The position numbers were made by a program, and so were the translations under genes. Below the pieces are notes generated by a model. The model did not search any database. It saw only the letters and a list, made by a program, of their open reading frames with translations, and was not told where the DNA came from. This document shows positions 1 through 16,069 of a DNA stretch of 64,000 bases, piece after piece; positions within the stretch are counted from its first letter, which is position 1; the number at the start of each line of letters is the position of its first letter. The stretch spans positions 57,226 to 121,225 of the forward strand of contig NZ_RKLP01000014.1 of assembly GCF_004011865.1 (NCBI RefSeq). Reading direction: 5' to 3'. The stretch comes from Prescottella agglutinans (lineage in GTDB: Bacteria; Actinomycetota; Actinomycetes; Mycobacteriales; Mycobacteriaceae).

Positions 1-24
1 GATCGGACACGGGCGTTGCTCCGC

Positions 25-330
25 TCACTCGCCTTCGGTGTGCTCGAGCAGGTCGGCGTGGATCTCGCGCAGCGCGATCGACAGCGGCTTCTCCTGCAGA
101 CCCGGCTCGACGAGCGGGCCGACGTACTCGAGGATGCCGTCGCCCAGCTGGTTGTAGTAGTCGTTGATCTGCCGCGCACGCTTGGCCGAGTAGATGACCA
201 GGGCGTACTTGGACGACGTGCGCTCGAGCAGCTCGTCGATCGGCGGGTTGGTGATGCCGAGCGGGGTGTCGTAGGCAGGCAGGGCGCCACGACCGGCGGT
301 GTCGGACACTACTGCTTCGGTGCTGCTCAC
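25..330 (-). CDS. rpoZ: DNA-directed RNA polymerase omega subunit
   Basis: The 101-residue protein matches the actinobacterial omega subunit in length and sequence. It has the conserved core around residues 30-60 ([20 protein letters not shown], then KRARQIN) that clamps the beta-prime C-terminus during polymerase assembly. A short, variable N-terminal tail precedes the core, as in mycobacteria. It lies 65 bases downstream of gmk on the same strand, in the conserved mihF-gmk-rpoZ order. It is probably co-transcribed with gmk, linking guanine nucleotide supply to the polymerase. Identification is secure; the exact start is the first ATG with upstream purines. Confidence 0.95.
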   Translation of the reverse strand: MSSTEAVVSDTAGRGALPAYDTPLGITNPPIDELLERTSSKYALVIYSAKRARQINDYYNQLGDGILEYVGPLVEPGLQEKPLSIALREIHADLLEHTEGE

Positions 331-395
331 TCGGTTTCTCCTGAACTGGACTTGAAAAGTGCCAAATTGAATGCCTGAATCAGGGGCGACGGCGC

Positions 396-1031
396 TTAGG
401 GCTGTCGTCCAGCCAACAAGGATACCAACTCATCGCAGGCCTGGCTGACATCCTCGTTGACGATCACGGTGTCGAACTCGTCCTGAGCGGCAAGTTCCAC
501 CTTCGCGGTCTGCAGTCGACGCTCGACGACGTCCGCCGGTTCGGTGCCGCGGCCCGTCAGGCGGGAGACCAGGGCCTCCCAACTGGGGGGCGCCATGAAC
601 GTCAGGACGGCCTCGGGCATCGCGGCCCGCACCGACCGAGCACCCACCAGATCGACCTCGACCAGGACCGGCTTGCCGTCGGCGAGCGCCTGGCGCACCG
701 GCTCGGCCGGGGTGCCGGACCGCTGCAGGCCACCGTGGATCTCGGCCCACTCGAGCAGGTCGCCGGAGTCGATCATGCGATCGAACTCGTCCCGCGAGAT
801 GAAGTGGTAGTCCTGCCCGTCCACCTCGCCGGGACGCGGGTCCCGGGTGGTCACCGAGACGCTGAAGACGACCTCGGGCATCCGGTCACGCAGCAGGCGG
901 ACGACGCTGGACTTACCGACGGCCGAGGGGCCGGCCAGTACCACCAGCCGGCCCCTCCGCACTGCGTCACCGCTCTCGACCGATGCCGAAGCGGTCTCGC
1001 TGCCTGACACCTGTTGTGCGTCAGCAATCAC
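396..1031 (-). CDS. gmk: Guanylate kinase
   Basis: The protein phosphorylates GMP and dGMP to the diphosphates with ATP in the cytosol. The P-loop GPSAVGKSS is at residues 34-42. It is followed by the GMP-binding segment with [17 protein letters not shown] and, later, the LID-region arginines. The length of 211 includes about 27 poorly conserved N-terminal residues; a later start cannot be excluded. The start lies 9 bases downstream of the mihF stop, so the two are probably one transcript continuing into rpoZ. No sign of disruption. Confidence 0.94.
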   Translation of the reverse strand: MIADAQQVSGSETASASVESGDAVRRGRLVVLAGPSAVGKSSVVRLLRDRMPEVVFSVSVTTRDPRPGEVDGQDYHFISRDEFDRMIDSGDLLEWAEIHGGLQRSGTPAEPVRQALADGKPVLVEVDLVGARSVRAAMPEAVLTFMAPPSWEALVSRLTGRGTEPADVVERRLQTAKVELAAQDEFDTVIVNEDVSQACDELVSLLAGRQP

Positions 1032-1040
1032 TTGTCGCGC

Positions 1041-1361
1041 TCAGGCCTCGAAATCGAACCGGGCGAGCAGAGCCTTGCGCTGCCGATCGCCGAGGCCACG
1101 AAGGCGACGGGTCGGAGCGATCTCCAGCTCGGTCATGATCTCCTGAGCCTTGACCTTGCCAACCTTGGGAAGGGCCTCGAGCAGAGCCGACACCTTCATC
1201 TTGCCGAGGATCTCGTCCTCTTCGGCATCCTTCAGGACCTGCTTCAGGTCGGTGCCGCCGCGCTTGAGGCGCTCCTTGAGCTCAGCCCGGGCCTTGCGGG
1301 CGGCAGCCGCCTTCTCCAAAGCAGCAGCGCGCTGCTCATCGGTCAACTGGGGAAGGGCCAC
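1041..1361 (-). CDS. mihF: Integration host factor, actinobacterial type (mIHF)
   Basis: This 106-residue nucleoid-associated protein is nearly identical in pattern to mycobacterial mIHF, a DNA-bending protein essential in mycobacteria. The frame opens much further upstream, but the GTG at 1361 is chosen because the family begins with ALPQLTDEQRAAALEKAA and because GGAGG sits 5 bases before it. A basic helix (residues 14-32) precedes the helix-two-turn-helix segment LLEALPKVGKVKAQEIM, which contacts DNA. It is the first gene of the mihF-gmk-rpoZ group, behind a 0.4-kb upstream region with no other gene. Confidence 0.94.
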   Translation of the reverse strand: MALPQLTDEQRAAALEKAAAARKARAELKERLKRGGTDLKQVLKDAEEDEILGKMKVSALLEALPKVGKVKAQEIMTELEIAPTRRLRGLGDRQRKALLARFDFEA

Positions 1362-1790
1362 GGTTCCTCCGTCTCGTCGTGTGCAAACTCCAACCACTCC
1401 CGGCACAGCCGGGGCGTCTACAACCCCCGGATAACCAGGGGCGATAGCGACCGTACTCACGCCGGGCCCCGATTGCTAACCCACCCCCCGACGTCAGCGC
1501 CCGATTCGGGTGGGTTATGCGCTCATTCGACGGTGCGTTCGAAGGCGGCTCGCGGCACCGCCCCCACCGGCGGCAACGACCGGTCCGAGCACCCGAAAAA
1601 CTGGAATATACGCAGGTAGGAGTCTATTTCCGGCACACGGGAACCGGACGTGCCGCCCAATCCGACGTGGCGTGGCACACAGTTCATCGGACCGTAGCCG
1701 ACGCGGCCGAAAAATTCGCGAAAACTTCCGTGGTCCAGTGCGTGTCGGGCGTGGACCTGCCGATCTTCGATCGGTGTGCACATACGACGA
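1362..1790. other. Gene-free upstream region of mihF
   Basis: I see no convincing gene here: short open frames exist on both strands but lack family resemblance and good ribosome sites. The stretch 1595-1640 is clearly less GC-rich than its surroundings. On the minus strand it contains TATATT (complement of 1605-1610), a possible -10 element for mihF, which would give a long leader of about 240 bases. The promoter assignment is weak inference. Confidence 0.35.
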
Positions 1791-1824
1791 AGGCCGGGCC
1801 CGGGGACAGCCCCGAACCCGGCCT
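1791..1824 (-). terminator. Hairpin terminator downstream of pyrF
   Basis: The outer arms AGGCCGGG and CCCGGCCT are exact complements. They enclose a second stem, CGGGG-ACAG-CCCCG. The structure lies 37 bases beyond the pyrF stop and ahead of the mihF leader, so it fits termination of the pyr operon. There is no U-run, as is common in high-GC actinobacteria. Confidence 0.7.
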
Positions 1825-1860
1825 CGCCGGAATACGTCGCTCGAACCAGTCGAGCCCGTC

Positions 1861-2693
1861 CTAGTCCTGCAGGAACCCGAACCCCTCCACGGAGCGCGAC
1901 ACGGCCTCCTGGATACCCGTAACCGACGGCCCGGCACGCAGCACCTCACGCGAGACGCTGGGCACGACGGAGCGCAGGCAGTCCCCCGCCAGGCGGCGGA
2001 CGTCTTCCGCGGTGCCGCCCTGATGCCCGACACCGGGCATCAGGATGGGCCCGTGCAGCGCGCCGAGGTCGGGGGCGTCGGTCAACGTGGCACCGACCAC
2101 GACACCGACCGAGCCGAGGACGTCGGCGCCGGCGTTGCGGGCCGCGGCCTCGTCCACCATCACCTGGCTGATCCGGCGACCGTCCGCCGCGGTGGACGAC
2201 TGCACCTGCGCGCCCTCCGGGTTGGACGTCGCGGCCAGCACGAACAATCCACCGTGGTTGCGCTCGGCGAGGTTGAGGACCGGGTCGAGGGAACCGAATC
2301 CGAGGTACGGCGACACCGTCACCGCATCCGACTCGAGCGGCGATCCCGCACCCAACCATGCCCGCGCGTACGCGCTCATCGTGGACCCGATGTCACCGCG
2401 CTTCGCGTCGGCGACGACGAGGGTGCCGGCCTCGCGCAGCACCGAGATGGTGCGTTCGAGGACCGCGACACCTCCCGAGCCGTACGCCTCGAAGAACGCC
2501 ACCTGTGGTTTCACCAGCGCGACCCGGCCGACGAACGCCTCGACGCAGATCTCCGAGAACTTCTCGAGGCCGTCGACGGTCTCCGGCAGCCCCCACGCCT
2601 GCAGCAACTCGGGGTGCGGGTCCACGCCGACGCACAGAGGGCCGTAATGGCCCAGCGCCGCGTGGAGCCGCGCCCCGAACGTCATCTCCGAGG

Positions 2694-2697
<4 letters not shown>
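1861..2697 (-). CDS. pyrF: Orotidine 5'-phosphate decarboxylase
   Basis: The enzyme decarboxylates OMP to UMP, the last step of pyrimidine synthesis. The 278-residue length and the signature ADAKRGDIG at 96-104 place it in the longer type 2 OMP decarboxylase family used by actinobacteria. K99 and D102 belong to the catalytic Lys-Asp network. The start overlaps the carB stop by 4 bases, indicating translational coupling, and it is the last gene of the operon. No frame damage. Confidence 0.95.
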
Positions 2698-6037
<3,340 letters not shown>

Positions 6038-6038
<1 letters not shown>

Positions 6039-7198
6039 TACTTCTTGACTCCCTCGAGCAGGTTGGCGAAACGGTCGAACAGGTACGCGGCGTCGTGCGG
6101 GCCGGCCGCGGCCTCGGGGTGGTACTGCACGGAGAACGCCGAGCCGTCGAGCAGGCGCACGCCCTCGACGGCGCCGTCGTTGGCGCAGGTATGGCTGACC
6201 ACGGCGCGGCCGAACGGGGTGTCGAACTCCTGGCCGGCCTCGCCCTCGAGCGCGAAGCCGTGGTTCTGCGCGGTGATCGCGATGCGGCCGGTGTCGTGCT
6301 CGACGACCGGGATGTTGATGCCGCGGTGGCCGAACTTCATCTTGTAGGTGCTCATCCCCAGCGCCCGGCCGAGGATCTGGTTGCCGAAGCAGATACCGAA
6401 CAGCGGCAGCCCCTGGCCCAGCACCTCCTTGGTGAGGTGGACCGCGCCGTCCGCGGTGGCCGGGTCGCCCGGGCCGTTGGACAGGAAGACGCCGTCGGCC
6501 TTGATGTCGAGGATGTCGTGCAGCGTCGCGGTGGAAGGCAGCACGTGCACCCGCATGCCGCGCTCGGCGAACATCCGCGGCGTGTTGGTCTTGATGCCGA
6601 GGTCGATGGCCGCGACGGTGAAGCGGGCCTCGCCGCCGGCCGGCTCGACGATGTAGCCGTTCGGGGTGGAGACCTCGCCGGCCAGGTCGGCGCCGAGCAT
6701 CGTCGGCTGGCTCTTGACCCGGTCGAGCAGGACGTCGACGTCGGCGAGCGCATCGCCGGAGAAGACGCCGGCGCGCATCGAACCCCGGGTACGCAGGTGG
6801 CGGACCAGTGCGCGGGTGTCGATGCCGGCGATACCGACGATGCCCTGACGCTCGAGCTCGTCCTGCAGCGAGCCGGTGGCACGCCAGCTGGAGGTCCGAC
6901 GCGAGGGGTCACGCACGACGTAGCCGGCAACCCAGATCTTCGACTCGGACGACTTGCCGGTCGGGCCGACGGACTCGTTGTCCTCGTCGTTCCAGCCGGT
7001 GTTGCCGATCTGCGGTGCCGTCGACACCACGATCTGACGGTGGTAGCTGGGATCGGTCAGGGTCTCCTGGTAGCCGGTCATGCCGGTGCTGAAGACCGCC
7101 TCACCGAGCGTCTGCCCCACGGCACCGAAAGTGGTTCCCCGGAAGACTCGGCCGTCCTCGAGAACCAGGACCGCCGTATTGGTGTCAAAGCCGCTCAT
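6038..7198 (-). CDS. carA: Carbamoyl-phosphate synthase small subunit (glutaminase)
   Basis: CarA hydrolyses glutamine and channels ammonia to CarB. The 386-residue protein has the N-terminal CPSase small-chain domain and a C-terminal class I glutamine amidotransferase domain. The nucleophile Cys is in GICFGNQ and the catalytic His is in the [11 protein letters not shown] segment near the end. The ATG overlaps the stop of the upstream membrane protein gene by 4 bases, so translation is coupled within the pyr operon. All key residues are present. Confidence 0.96.
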
Positions 7199-7746
7199 GC
7201 GTCTTCTCCGTTCTGCTCGACCTCACCAGAGCCCGCCGCATTCGCTGTGTCTGTCTTGTCCGTGCTGTCTGTATCGCGCACCCACTGCGGGTACACCGTC
7301 TTGTCGTCTCCGCGGAATCCCGTATCGATCTCGGTGCCGGTGGGCAGCTCCCACCGGATCACCAGGACTCCGTCCTTCGTCATCACTTTTCCGGCCAGGC
7401 CGCGTTCGGTCCGGATCGCGCGGATCGACTCGTCCGGGATCCAGATCGCCGAGGCGCCGTTGCGTTCGAGGAGGATGCCGCGCGACCACCGGCTGAGCTC
7501 GCCGGTCGCGCGGTACCCGATGTCGCCCACCGCGACGCGGTCCTGCCAGCTCGGGGCGAGCGTGCTGCCCACGTACAGGCCGGTGCTCGGCGCGATCAGC
7601 TGGTCACCGAGATCCGCGGGAACCTGCGGCAGCTCACCGATCCGGTCCGCCTGACGCGCGGCGCGCCCCTTCCACCCGCGGTACATCAGGAACACCAGCA
7701 GTGCCCATACCGCGATGCAGCCGACGACCCACAGAAGTCGCTCCAT
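7195..7746 (-). CDS. Single-pass membrane protein of the pyr operon (Rv1382-like)
   Basis: The frame continues upstream, but the ATG at 7746 is preferred. It gives a 183-residue protein that starts with a hydrophobic anchor (residues 4-22), followed by a basic stop-transfer cluster [10 protein letters not shown]. This start lies 2 bases after the pyrC stop. The rest resembles a PH-like beta-rich domain (about 45-165) with an acidic, Thr/Asp-rich tail. The same position between pyrC and carA is held by a membrane protein in Mycobacterium (Rv1382). Its role in or beside pyrimidine synthesis is unknown. Conserved placement and 4-base coupling to carA suggest more than chance neighbourhood. Confidence 0.8.
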   Translation of the reverse strand: MERLLWVVGCIAVWALLVFLMYRGWKGRAARQADRIGELPQVPADLGDQLIAPSTGLYVGSTLAPSWQDRVAVGDIGYRATGELSRWSRGILLERNGASAIWIPDESIRAIRTERGLAGKVMTKDGVLVIRWELPTGTEIDTGFRGDDKTVYPQWVRDTDSTDKTDTANAAGSGEVEQNGEDA

Positions 7747-7748
7747 CG

Positions 7749-9068
7749 TCAGCGCTCCTCTCCGAGGGGACGGACCTTCCCGTCCCGGGCGGTGACGCGG
7801 CCGCGCAGCACCGTGGCGGTCACCTTCGCGGGCAGGGTCATGGCCTCGTACGGGGTGTTGTTCGCGACGCTCGCCAACTCCGGCCCGTGCACGGTCCACT
7901 CCGTGTCGGGGTCGACCAGCACCAGGTTCGCCGGCTCCCCCACCTCGATCGGGCGACCCTGGTCGTCCAGCCCGACGATCTCGGCGGGGCGCTCGCTCAT
8001 CACGCGGGCCACGCCGCGCCAGTCGAGCAGACCCGGTCGGACCATCGTCTCCACGACGATCGACAGCGCCGTCTCGAGCCCGAGCATGCCGGGGCGAGCC
8101 TGCGAGAACTCGCAGCACTTGTCCTGTTCGGCGTGCGGCGCGTGATCGGTGGCCACGCAGTCGATGATCCCCTCGGCCAGTCCACGGCGCAGCGCCGCGA
8201 CGTCGGACGCCTCACGCAGCGGCGGGTTCACCTTGTTGACCGCGTCGTACGTCTCCAGGCGCGAGTCGTCGAGCAGCAGGTGGTGCGGGGTGACCTCGGC
8301 GGTGATGGCGATGCCCTGGCCGCGCGCCCACTTCACGAGCTCGACGGACCCCGCCGTCGAGGCGTGGCAGATGTGCACGCGGGCACCGGCGTCGCGGGCC
8401 AGCAGGGCGTCACGGGCCACGATCGATTCCTCGGCAGCGCGCGGCCAGCCGGTCAGGCCGAGACGCGCCGCGGTCGGGCCCTCGTGCGCGACCGACCCGA
8501 CCGTCAGGCGCGGCTCCTCCGCGTGCTGCGCGATCAGGACACCGAGCGACGCCGAGTACTCGAGCGCACGGCGCATGATCAGCGGGTCGGCGACGCAGTG
8601 ACCGTCGTCGGAGAACAGCTTCACCTTGCCGACACCGGCGGCCATCGTCGCCATCTCGGCGAGCTGCTTGCCCTCGAGCCCCACCGTGACCGCGCCGACC
8701 GGATGCACGTCGACGAGGCCGACCTCCTGGCCGCGGCGCCACACGTGATCGGTGATGACGGCCGAGTCGGCGACCGGGCTGGTGTTGGCCATCGCGAACA
8801 CCGCGGTGTAGCCGCCGAGCGCGGCGGCCGCCGAGCCGGTGTCGATGGTCTCGGTGTCCTCGCGACCCGGCTCACGCAGGTGCGTGTGCATGTCGACGAA
8901 ACCGGGCAACAGAATCTGGCCCGCACCGTCGATGACCTCGACGTCGTCTCCCGCGGCGAGCCCGCTGCCGATCTCGAGGATCTGGCCGTCGCCCAGCAGC
9001 AGGTCGGTCGGCTCACCCTCGCCGTACACCAGAACGTTTCTGATCAGCACGTTCCTGCTTGCGGACAT
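7749..9068 (-). CDS. pyrC: Dihydroorotase
   Basis: The protein cyclises N-carbamoyl-aspartate to dihydroorotate. The 439-residue product from the ATG at 9068 aligns with mycobacterial PyrC. It carries the metal-binding HTH at 61-63 in [16 protein letters not shown], later metal histidines, and the catalytic Asp308 in ATDHAPH. Alternative GTG starts exist at 9080 and at 9113. The 9113 start would overlap the pyrB stop as GTGA and add 15 residues, so coupling could favour it. Family length favours the ATG. Confidence 0.94.
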   Translation of the reverse strand: MSASRNVLIRNVLVYGEGEPTDLLLGDGQILEIGSGLAAGDDVEVIDGAGQILLPGFVDMHTHLREPGREDTETIDTGSAAAALGGYTAVFAMANTSPVADSAVITDHVWRRGQEVGLVDVHPVGAVTVGLEGKQLAEMATMAAGVGKVKLFSDDGHCVADPLIMRRALEYSASLGVLIAQHAEEPRLTVGSVAHEGPTAARLGLTGWPRAAEESIVARDALLARDAGARVHICHASTAGSVELVKWARGQGIAITAEVTPHHLLLDDSRLETYDAVNKVNPPLREASDVAALRRGLAEGIIDCVATDHAPHAEQDKCCEFSQARPGMLGLETALSIVVETMVRPGLLDWRGVARVMSERPAEIVGLDDQGRPIEVGEPANLVLVDPDTEWTVHGPELASVANNTPYEAMTLPAKVTATVLRGRVTARDGKVRPLGEER

Positions 9069-9109
9069 CTCCGGCGTCACCTTCTCGTTTCTCGTTGTGT
9101 TCAGGTCGC

Positions 9110-10656
<1,547 letters not shown>

Positions 10657-10672
10657 TCAGCGACCTCCTTCT

Positions 10673-10690
10673 CCGCCTCTCTGGACGGAT
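10673..10690 (-). promoter_or_regulatory. PyrR-binding RNA loop upstream of pyrR
   Basis: On the minus strand the leader reads ATCCGTCCAGAGAGGCGG. This contains the CCAGAGAGGC loop recognised by PyrR in Bacillus and mycobacteria, closed by CCG/CGG. It ends a few bases before the AGGAGG of pyrR. There is no terminator between it and the start, so the arrangement fits translational repression, as reported for M. smegmatis, rather than attenuation. Confidence 0.8.
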
Positions 10691-10780
10691 CGTTAAAGGA
10701 TGTCTGACGCGGGTCAGCCTATCAGCGGCCGGCTTTGCGCCAGACTCCGGGTAGGTCGAGTCCGGAAGGCGACCAGAACA

Positions 10781-10817
10781 TGCTGCCGCCCACCCCTATA
10801 CGGGGTGGGCGGCAGCA
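10781..10817 (-). terminator. 16-bp perfect hairpin after nusB
   Basis: The arms 10781-10796 and 10802-10817 are exact complements around the loop TATAC. The hairpin lies 9 bases beyond the nusB stop and upstream of pyrR, so it separates the pepQ-efp-nusB transcript from the pyr operon. No U-tract follows. Because it sits in the space before pyrR, a pyr promoter must lie between it and 10690. Confidence 0.8.
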
Positions 10818-10825
10818 GGATCACT

Positions 10826-11365
10826 TCAGGACTCGGAATCTTCGCCGTCGGCGGTGCCGACAAATCCAGCACCGTCGGCGGCGTCGTCCGACTTCGCGCG
10901 CTGCGAGGTCGCGGCCGCGGCGGCCCGCACCTGCGGGGCCACCAGGACGACCTGCCCCAGCACACCGTTCACGAAGCCCGGCGAGTCGTCGGTGGACAGT
11001 TCCTTGGCCAGTTCGACGGCCTCGTCGACGGCCACCACCGGCGGGACGTCGGTCGCGTGGAACAGCTCCCAGACGGCGATGCGCAGGATCGCGCGATCCA
11101 CCGCCGGCAGCCGGTCCAGGGTCCAGTCCTGCAGGTGGGACTCGATCACCTGGTCGATGCGATCCAGGTTCTCGGCGACGCCCTCCACGACCGTCGCCGT
11201 GTACGGGGCGACCGGCGCGACGGAGTCGTCGCGCCCGGCGAGCTGGGAGCGCTCGTCGGCGAGATCGACCGGGTCGACGTCACGCGCCTCGGCCTCGAAC
11301 AGGAAGTCGACGGCCCGCTTGCGGGCCTTGTGACGTGCTCCGAGTTTCTTATGCGTGCCCGACAC
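10826..11365 (-). CDS. nusB: Transcription antitermination factor NusB
   Basis: The 179-residue protein carries the all-helical NusB fold. The N-terminal [18 protein letters not shown] matches the boxA RNA-binding helix, and the core segment [17 protein letters not shown] and the [10 protein letters not shown] helix are typical. A C-terminal extension of about 35 residues, rich in Ala and Asp, is usual in actinobacteria. With NusE it binds boxA of rRNA leaders. The GTG start directly abuts the efp stop (TGA then GTG), so the pair is coupled. Confidence 0.94.
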   Translation of the reverse strand: MSGTHKKLGARHKARKRAVDFLFEAEARDVDPVDLADERSQLAGRDDSVAPVAPYTATVVEGVAENLDRIDQVIESHLQDWTLDRLPAVDRAILRIAVWELFHATDVPPVVAVDEAVELAKELSTDDSPGFVNGVLGQVVLVAPQVRAAAAATSQRAKSDDAADGAGFVGTADGEDSES

Positions 11366-11929
11366 TCAGGAATTCACACGCCCGAGGTAGTTGCCGTCAC
11401 GCGAGTCGACCTTGAGCTTGTCGCCGATGTTGATGAACAGCGGGACCTGGATCTCGGCACCCGTCTCCAGCGTCGCCGGCTTGGTGCCGCCGGTGGAGCG
11501 GTCGCCCTGCAGACCCGGATCGGTGTGCTTGACCTCGAGCTCGACGGTGACGGGGAGCTCGACGAACAGCGGGGCGCCCTCGTGCGTGGCGACCTGGACC
11601 TGCATGTTCTCGAGCAGGAAGCGCGCGCCGTCGCCGACGGTGTCCTCGCTGATCGACAGCTGGTCGTAGGTCTCGCCGTCCATGAAGATGAAGTCGCTAC
11701 CGTCGTGGTACAGGTAGGTCATGTCGCGACGGTCGACCGTGGCGGTCTCGACCTTGACGCCGGCGTTCCAGGTCTTGTCGACGGTCTTGCCGGAGAGCAC
11801 GTTCTTGATCTTCGTGCGCACGAAGGCCGGACCCTTACCGGGCTTGACGTGCTGGAACTCGAGGATCTGCCACAGCTGGCCCTCGATCTTCAGCACGAGT
11901 CCGTTCTTGAAATCACTGGTATCTGCCAC
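11366..11929 (-). CDS. efp: Translation elongation factor P
   Basis: EF-P relieves ribosome stalling on polyproline. The GTG at 11929 gives 187 residues, the family norm, and has GAAGGAG about 10 bases upstream; the longer open frame is ignored. The tip loop reads PGKGP with K32 at the position modified in E. coli. The proline-flanked loop is the actinobacterial form that is reported to work without lysine modification, and no modification gene is seen nearby. It lies between pepQ (17 bases upstream) and nusB. Confidence 0.96.
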   Translation of the reverse strand: MADTSDFKNGLVLKIEGQLWQILEFQHVKPGKGPAFVRTKIKNVLSGKTVDKTWNAGVKVETATVDRRDMTYLYHDGSDFIFMDGETYDQLSISEDTVGDGARFLLENMQVQVATHEGAPLFVELPVTVELEVKHTDPGLQGDRSTGGTKPATLETGAEIQVPLFINIGDKLKVDSRDGNYLGRVNS

Positions 11930-11946
11930 TTGGTTTCGCGTCTCCT

Positions 11947-13065
11947 TCAGACGATCGTGAGGTCCTTGCTGGTGAGAGTGAGGAGTTCGGGCTCCTGCTC
12001 GCGCACGACGAGCGTGTCCTCGATCCTGACGCCACCGCGCCCGGAGAAGTACACACCCGGCTCGACGGTCACCACCGCACCGCGTAGCAGTGTACCGGTG
12101 CCGAGCTTGCCGATCCCGGGCGCTTCGTGGATCTCGAGCCCGACTCCGTGCCCGAGTCCGTGCAGGAACAGGTCGCCGTATCCGGCGTCTTCGATCACCG
12201 AACGCGCCGCCGCATCCACCGAACCGACCACCGCCCCCGGTTCGAGTGCGGCGCGGCCGGCGGCCTGCGCCCGCGACACCAGGTCGTAGAGGTCGCGCTG
12301 CCACTGCGCCACGGTGTCCAGGACGTAGGTGCGCGTCATGTCCGAGTGGTAGCCACCGATCTGCGCACCGAAGTCCAGCTTGACGAGGTCACCGGACCTC
12401 AGCACTGCGCCGGTCGGGCGATGGTGCGGCACAGCGGAGTTGGCGCCCGCCGCGACGATCGTCTCGAACGAGATGCCGTCCGCGCCGTGCTCGAACATCA
12501 GCCATTCCAAGTCGCGACCCACCTCGCGTTCGGTGCGCCCCGGACGGAGCCCGCCGCGCTCGATCAACGCCGCGAGCGCGGCGTCGGCCGCGGCACACGC
12601 GCGACGGAGCAACGCGACCTCGCCCTCGTCCTTGACCGCACGCAGCTGCTCGACCAGCCCCGGCGCCCGCACGAAGTCGATGCCGGGCGCCGCGTCCGAC
12701 AACGCCGCGTGCTGGTCGAACGTCACGACGTGGCTCTCGAATCCCAGCTTGGCGGCGCCCCACGCGACCGCGAGTTCGAGTAGTCGCGGCGCACTCGAGC
12801 GCGCGATCTCCGCCCGCAGGTCCGGCACCTGCTCGGCAACCTGGACCAGATAGCGGCCGTCGGTGCAGATCACGGTGCGGTCCTCGGCACCGGCGTCGTC
12901 GGTCGCGGACACCAGGAGCGCGGCGTTCGATCCGGTGAACCCGGTGAGGTAGCGAATGTTGAGCAGATCGGTCACCAACAGGGCGTCGAGGCCACGTTCA
13001 CGAAGGAGCGCGCGCAGATTCGCCCGTCGGGCGGCGGTCGGAGCGGTCACCGGATCGATCGACAT
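11947..13065 (-). CDS. pepQ: M24 family Xaa-Pro aminopeptidase
   Basis: This is a cytosolic dinuclear metallopeptidase that cleaves X-Pro bonds (372 residues). The creatinase N-domain (about 1-130) precedes the pita-bread catalytic domain. Metal ligands appear in [17 protein letters not shown] (two Asp), [12 protein letters not shown] (His), VTVEPGVY (Glu) and RIEDTLVV (Glu). It is the first gene of the pepQ-efp-nusB operon, the order seen in mycobacteria (Rv2535c-Rv2533c). The physiological substrate is not evident from sequence. Confidence 0.92.
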   Translation of the reverse strand: MSIDPVTAPTAARRANLRALLRERGLDALLVTDLLNIRYLTGFTGSNAALLVSATDDAGAEDRTVICTDGRYLVQVAEQVPDLRAEIARSSAPRLLELAVAWGAAKLGFESHVVTFDQHAALSDAAPGIDFVRAPGLVEQLRAVKDEGEVALLRRACAAADAALAALIERGGLRPGRTEREVGRDLEWLMFEHGADGISFETIVAAGANSAVPHHRPTGAVLRSGDLVKLDFGAQIGGYHSDMTRTYVLDTVAQWQRDLYDLVSRAQAAGRAALEPGAVVGSVDAAARSVIEDAGYGDLFLHGLGHGVGLEIHEAPGIGKLGTGTLLRGAVVTVEPGVYFSGRGGVRIEDTLVVREQEPELLTLTSKDLTIV

Positions 13066-13212
13066 ACCTCGAAACTACCGGTCGCTCCCGGCCCGGACAC
13101 AGCCCGCGATCCGTGTCGCCCCACCCGGACGGAAAACGTGTCCGACGCCTCTCCGGGCCGTTTGTGTGGGTTAGGACACAAGCCCGGAATCCTGCTGGTT
13201 ACCCTGTGTCAC

Positions 13213-13848
13213 ATGAATGGGTGGGTCGTACGTGGTCTCGGTCTCGCATTGGTACACGTCGTGGTGCGCACTTTCCTGGGGGCTGCGGTGACGCAGTGGC
13301 CCCAGCAGGGCAGCATCATGCGCTGGTTCTCGCTGATCCTCGTGATCCTCGCGGCATTCCTGTGGGGAGCGCTCGACGGACTACGGGACCGGCGCGCCCA
13401 CCCAGACCCGGACGACGGAGCCGACCTGACGATGATGTGGCTCAAGGCCGCATTCGTCGCCGGCATCCTCGCCGGTGCAGCGTCCTGGCTCGTCGGCATC
13501 CTCTTCGACATCGCGATCACCAACGGCGGACTGTTCTTCGAGGTGACGTCAGGCGCGGCGTTCACCGTCCTTCTCGTCTTCGTCCCCGCGACGATCGCGG
13601 TCGCCCTCGGGCGCTTCCTCGCCGGCCGCGGGGCCTCGCGCAGCGCCGAGGACCACGTCGCGTACCCGCACGAGGCCGACCTCGAAGTCGAGGAACAGGC
13701 CGCCGAGTCCTACGCCGGCAGCGAATGGTCGTACGAACACGGACACGGCGCCGACAACGGCGACAACTCGGACAACACCGATACCGAGGTGTTCACGCGG
13801 ATCCAACCGGACGCGAAGCCCGACGGCGCACATCGCGCCGAACAGTAG
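13213..13848 (+). CDS. Four-helix membrane protein (Rv2536-like)
   Basis: The ATG at 13213 gives 211 residues with four hydrophobic segments (about 5-22, 37-54, 80-100 and 112-133). A hydrophilic, Glu/Asp- and Asn-rich C-terminal cytoplasmic tail of about 75 residues follows. Between pepQ and aroQ the mycobacterial genome has the membrane protein Rv2536, and this looks like its orthologue; databases label such proteins as a small DMT-like family. The transported substrate, if any, is unknown. It is transcribed opposite to both neighbours and has its own terminator. Confidence 0.75.
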   Translation: MNGWVVRGLGLALVHVVVRTFLGAAVTQWPQQGSIMRWFSLILVILAAFLWGALDGLRDRRAHPDPDDGADLTMMWLKAAFVAGILAGAASWLVGILFDIAITNGGLFFEVTSGAAFTVLLVFVPATIAVALGRFLAGRGASRSAEDHVAYPHEADLEVEEQAAESYAGSEWSYEHGHGADNGDNSDNTDTEVFTRIQPDAKPDGAHRAEQ

Positions 13849-13860
13849 AACGAACACGAG

Positions 13861-13897
13861 GAAGGGGCCGAGGCGGTGAATCCGCCTCGGCCCCTTC
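13861..13897. terminator. Bidirectional terminator between convergent genes
   Basis: The arms GAAGGGGCCGAGGCGG and CCGCCTCGGCCCCTTC are exact 16-base complements around TGAAT. The hairpin lies 12 bases after the plus-strand membrane protein gene and 59 bases beyond the minus-strand aroQ stop. It can therefore serve both transcripts. Confidence 0.85.
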
Positions 13898-13927
13898 GCT
13901 GTTCGTGTCAGGGAGGTCCGTCCGTGG

Positions 13928-13956
13928 CCCTACCCTCGCTCCGCCGGACTGCGCCC

Positions 13957-13971
<15 letters not shown>
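13928..13971. repeat. Two 17-base direct repeats at the aroQ 3' end
   Basis: CCCTACCCTCGCTCCGC occurs at 13928-13944 and again at 13955-13971. The second copy contains the aroQ stop codon and encodes its last residues. It may be a partial copy of a dispersed palindromic element or a local duplication. Whether it recurs in the genome cannot be told here. Confidence 0.6.
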
Positions 13972-16065
<2,094 letters not shown>

Positions 16066-16069
16066 CCGA

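Noticed and set aside
1527-1542. SOS-like sequence TCGACGGTGCGTTCGA upstream of mihF
   Set aside because: Only 10 of 12 defined bases match, with both mismatches in one half-site, and mihF is not a known LexA target.
1517-1864. Short frames on both strands upstream of mihF
   Set aside because: No recognisable protein, low-complexity composition and no good ribosome site; the region is better explained as leader and promoter.
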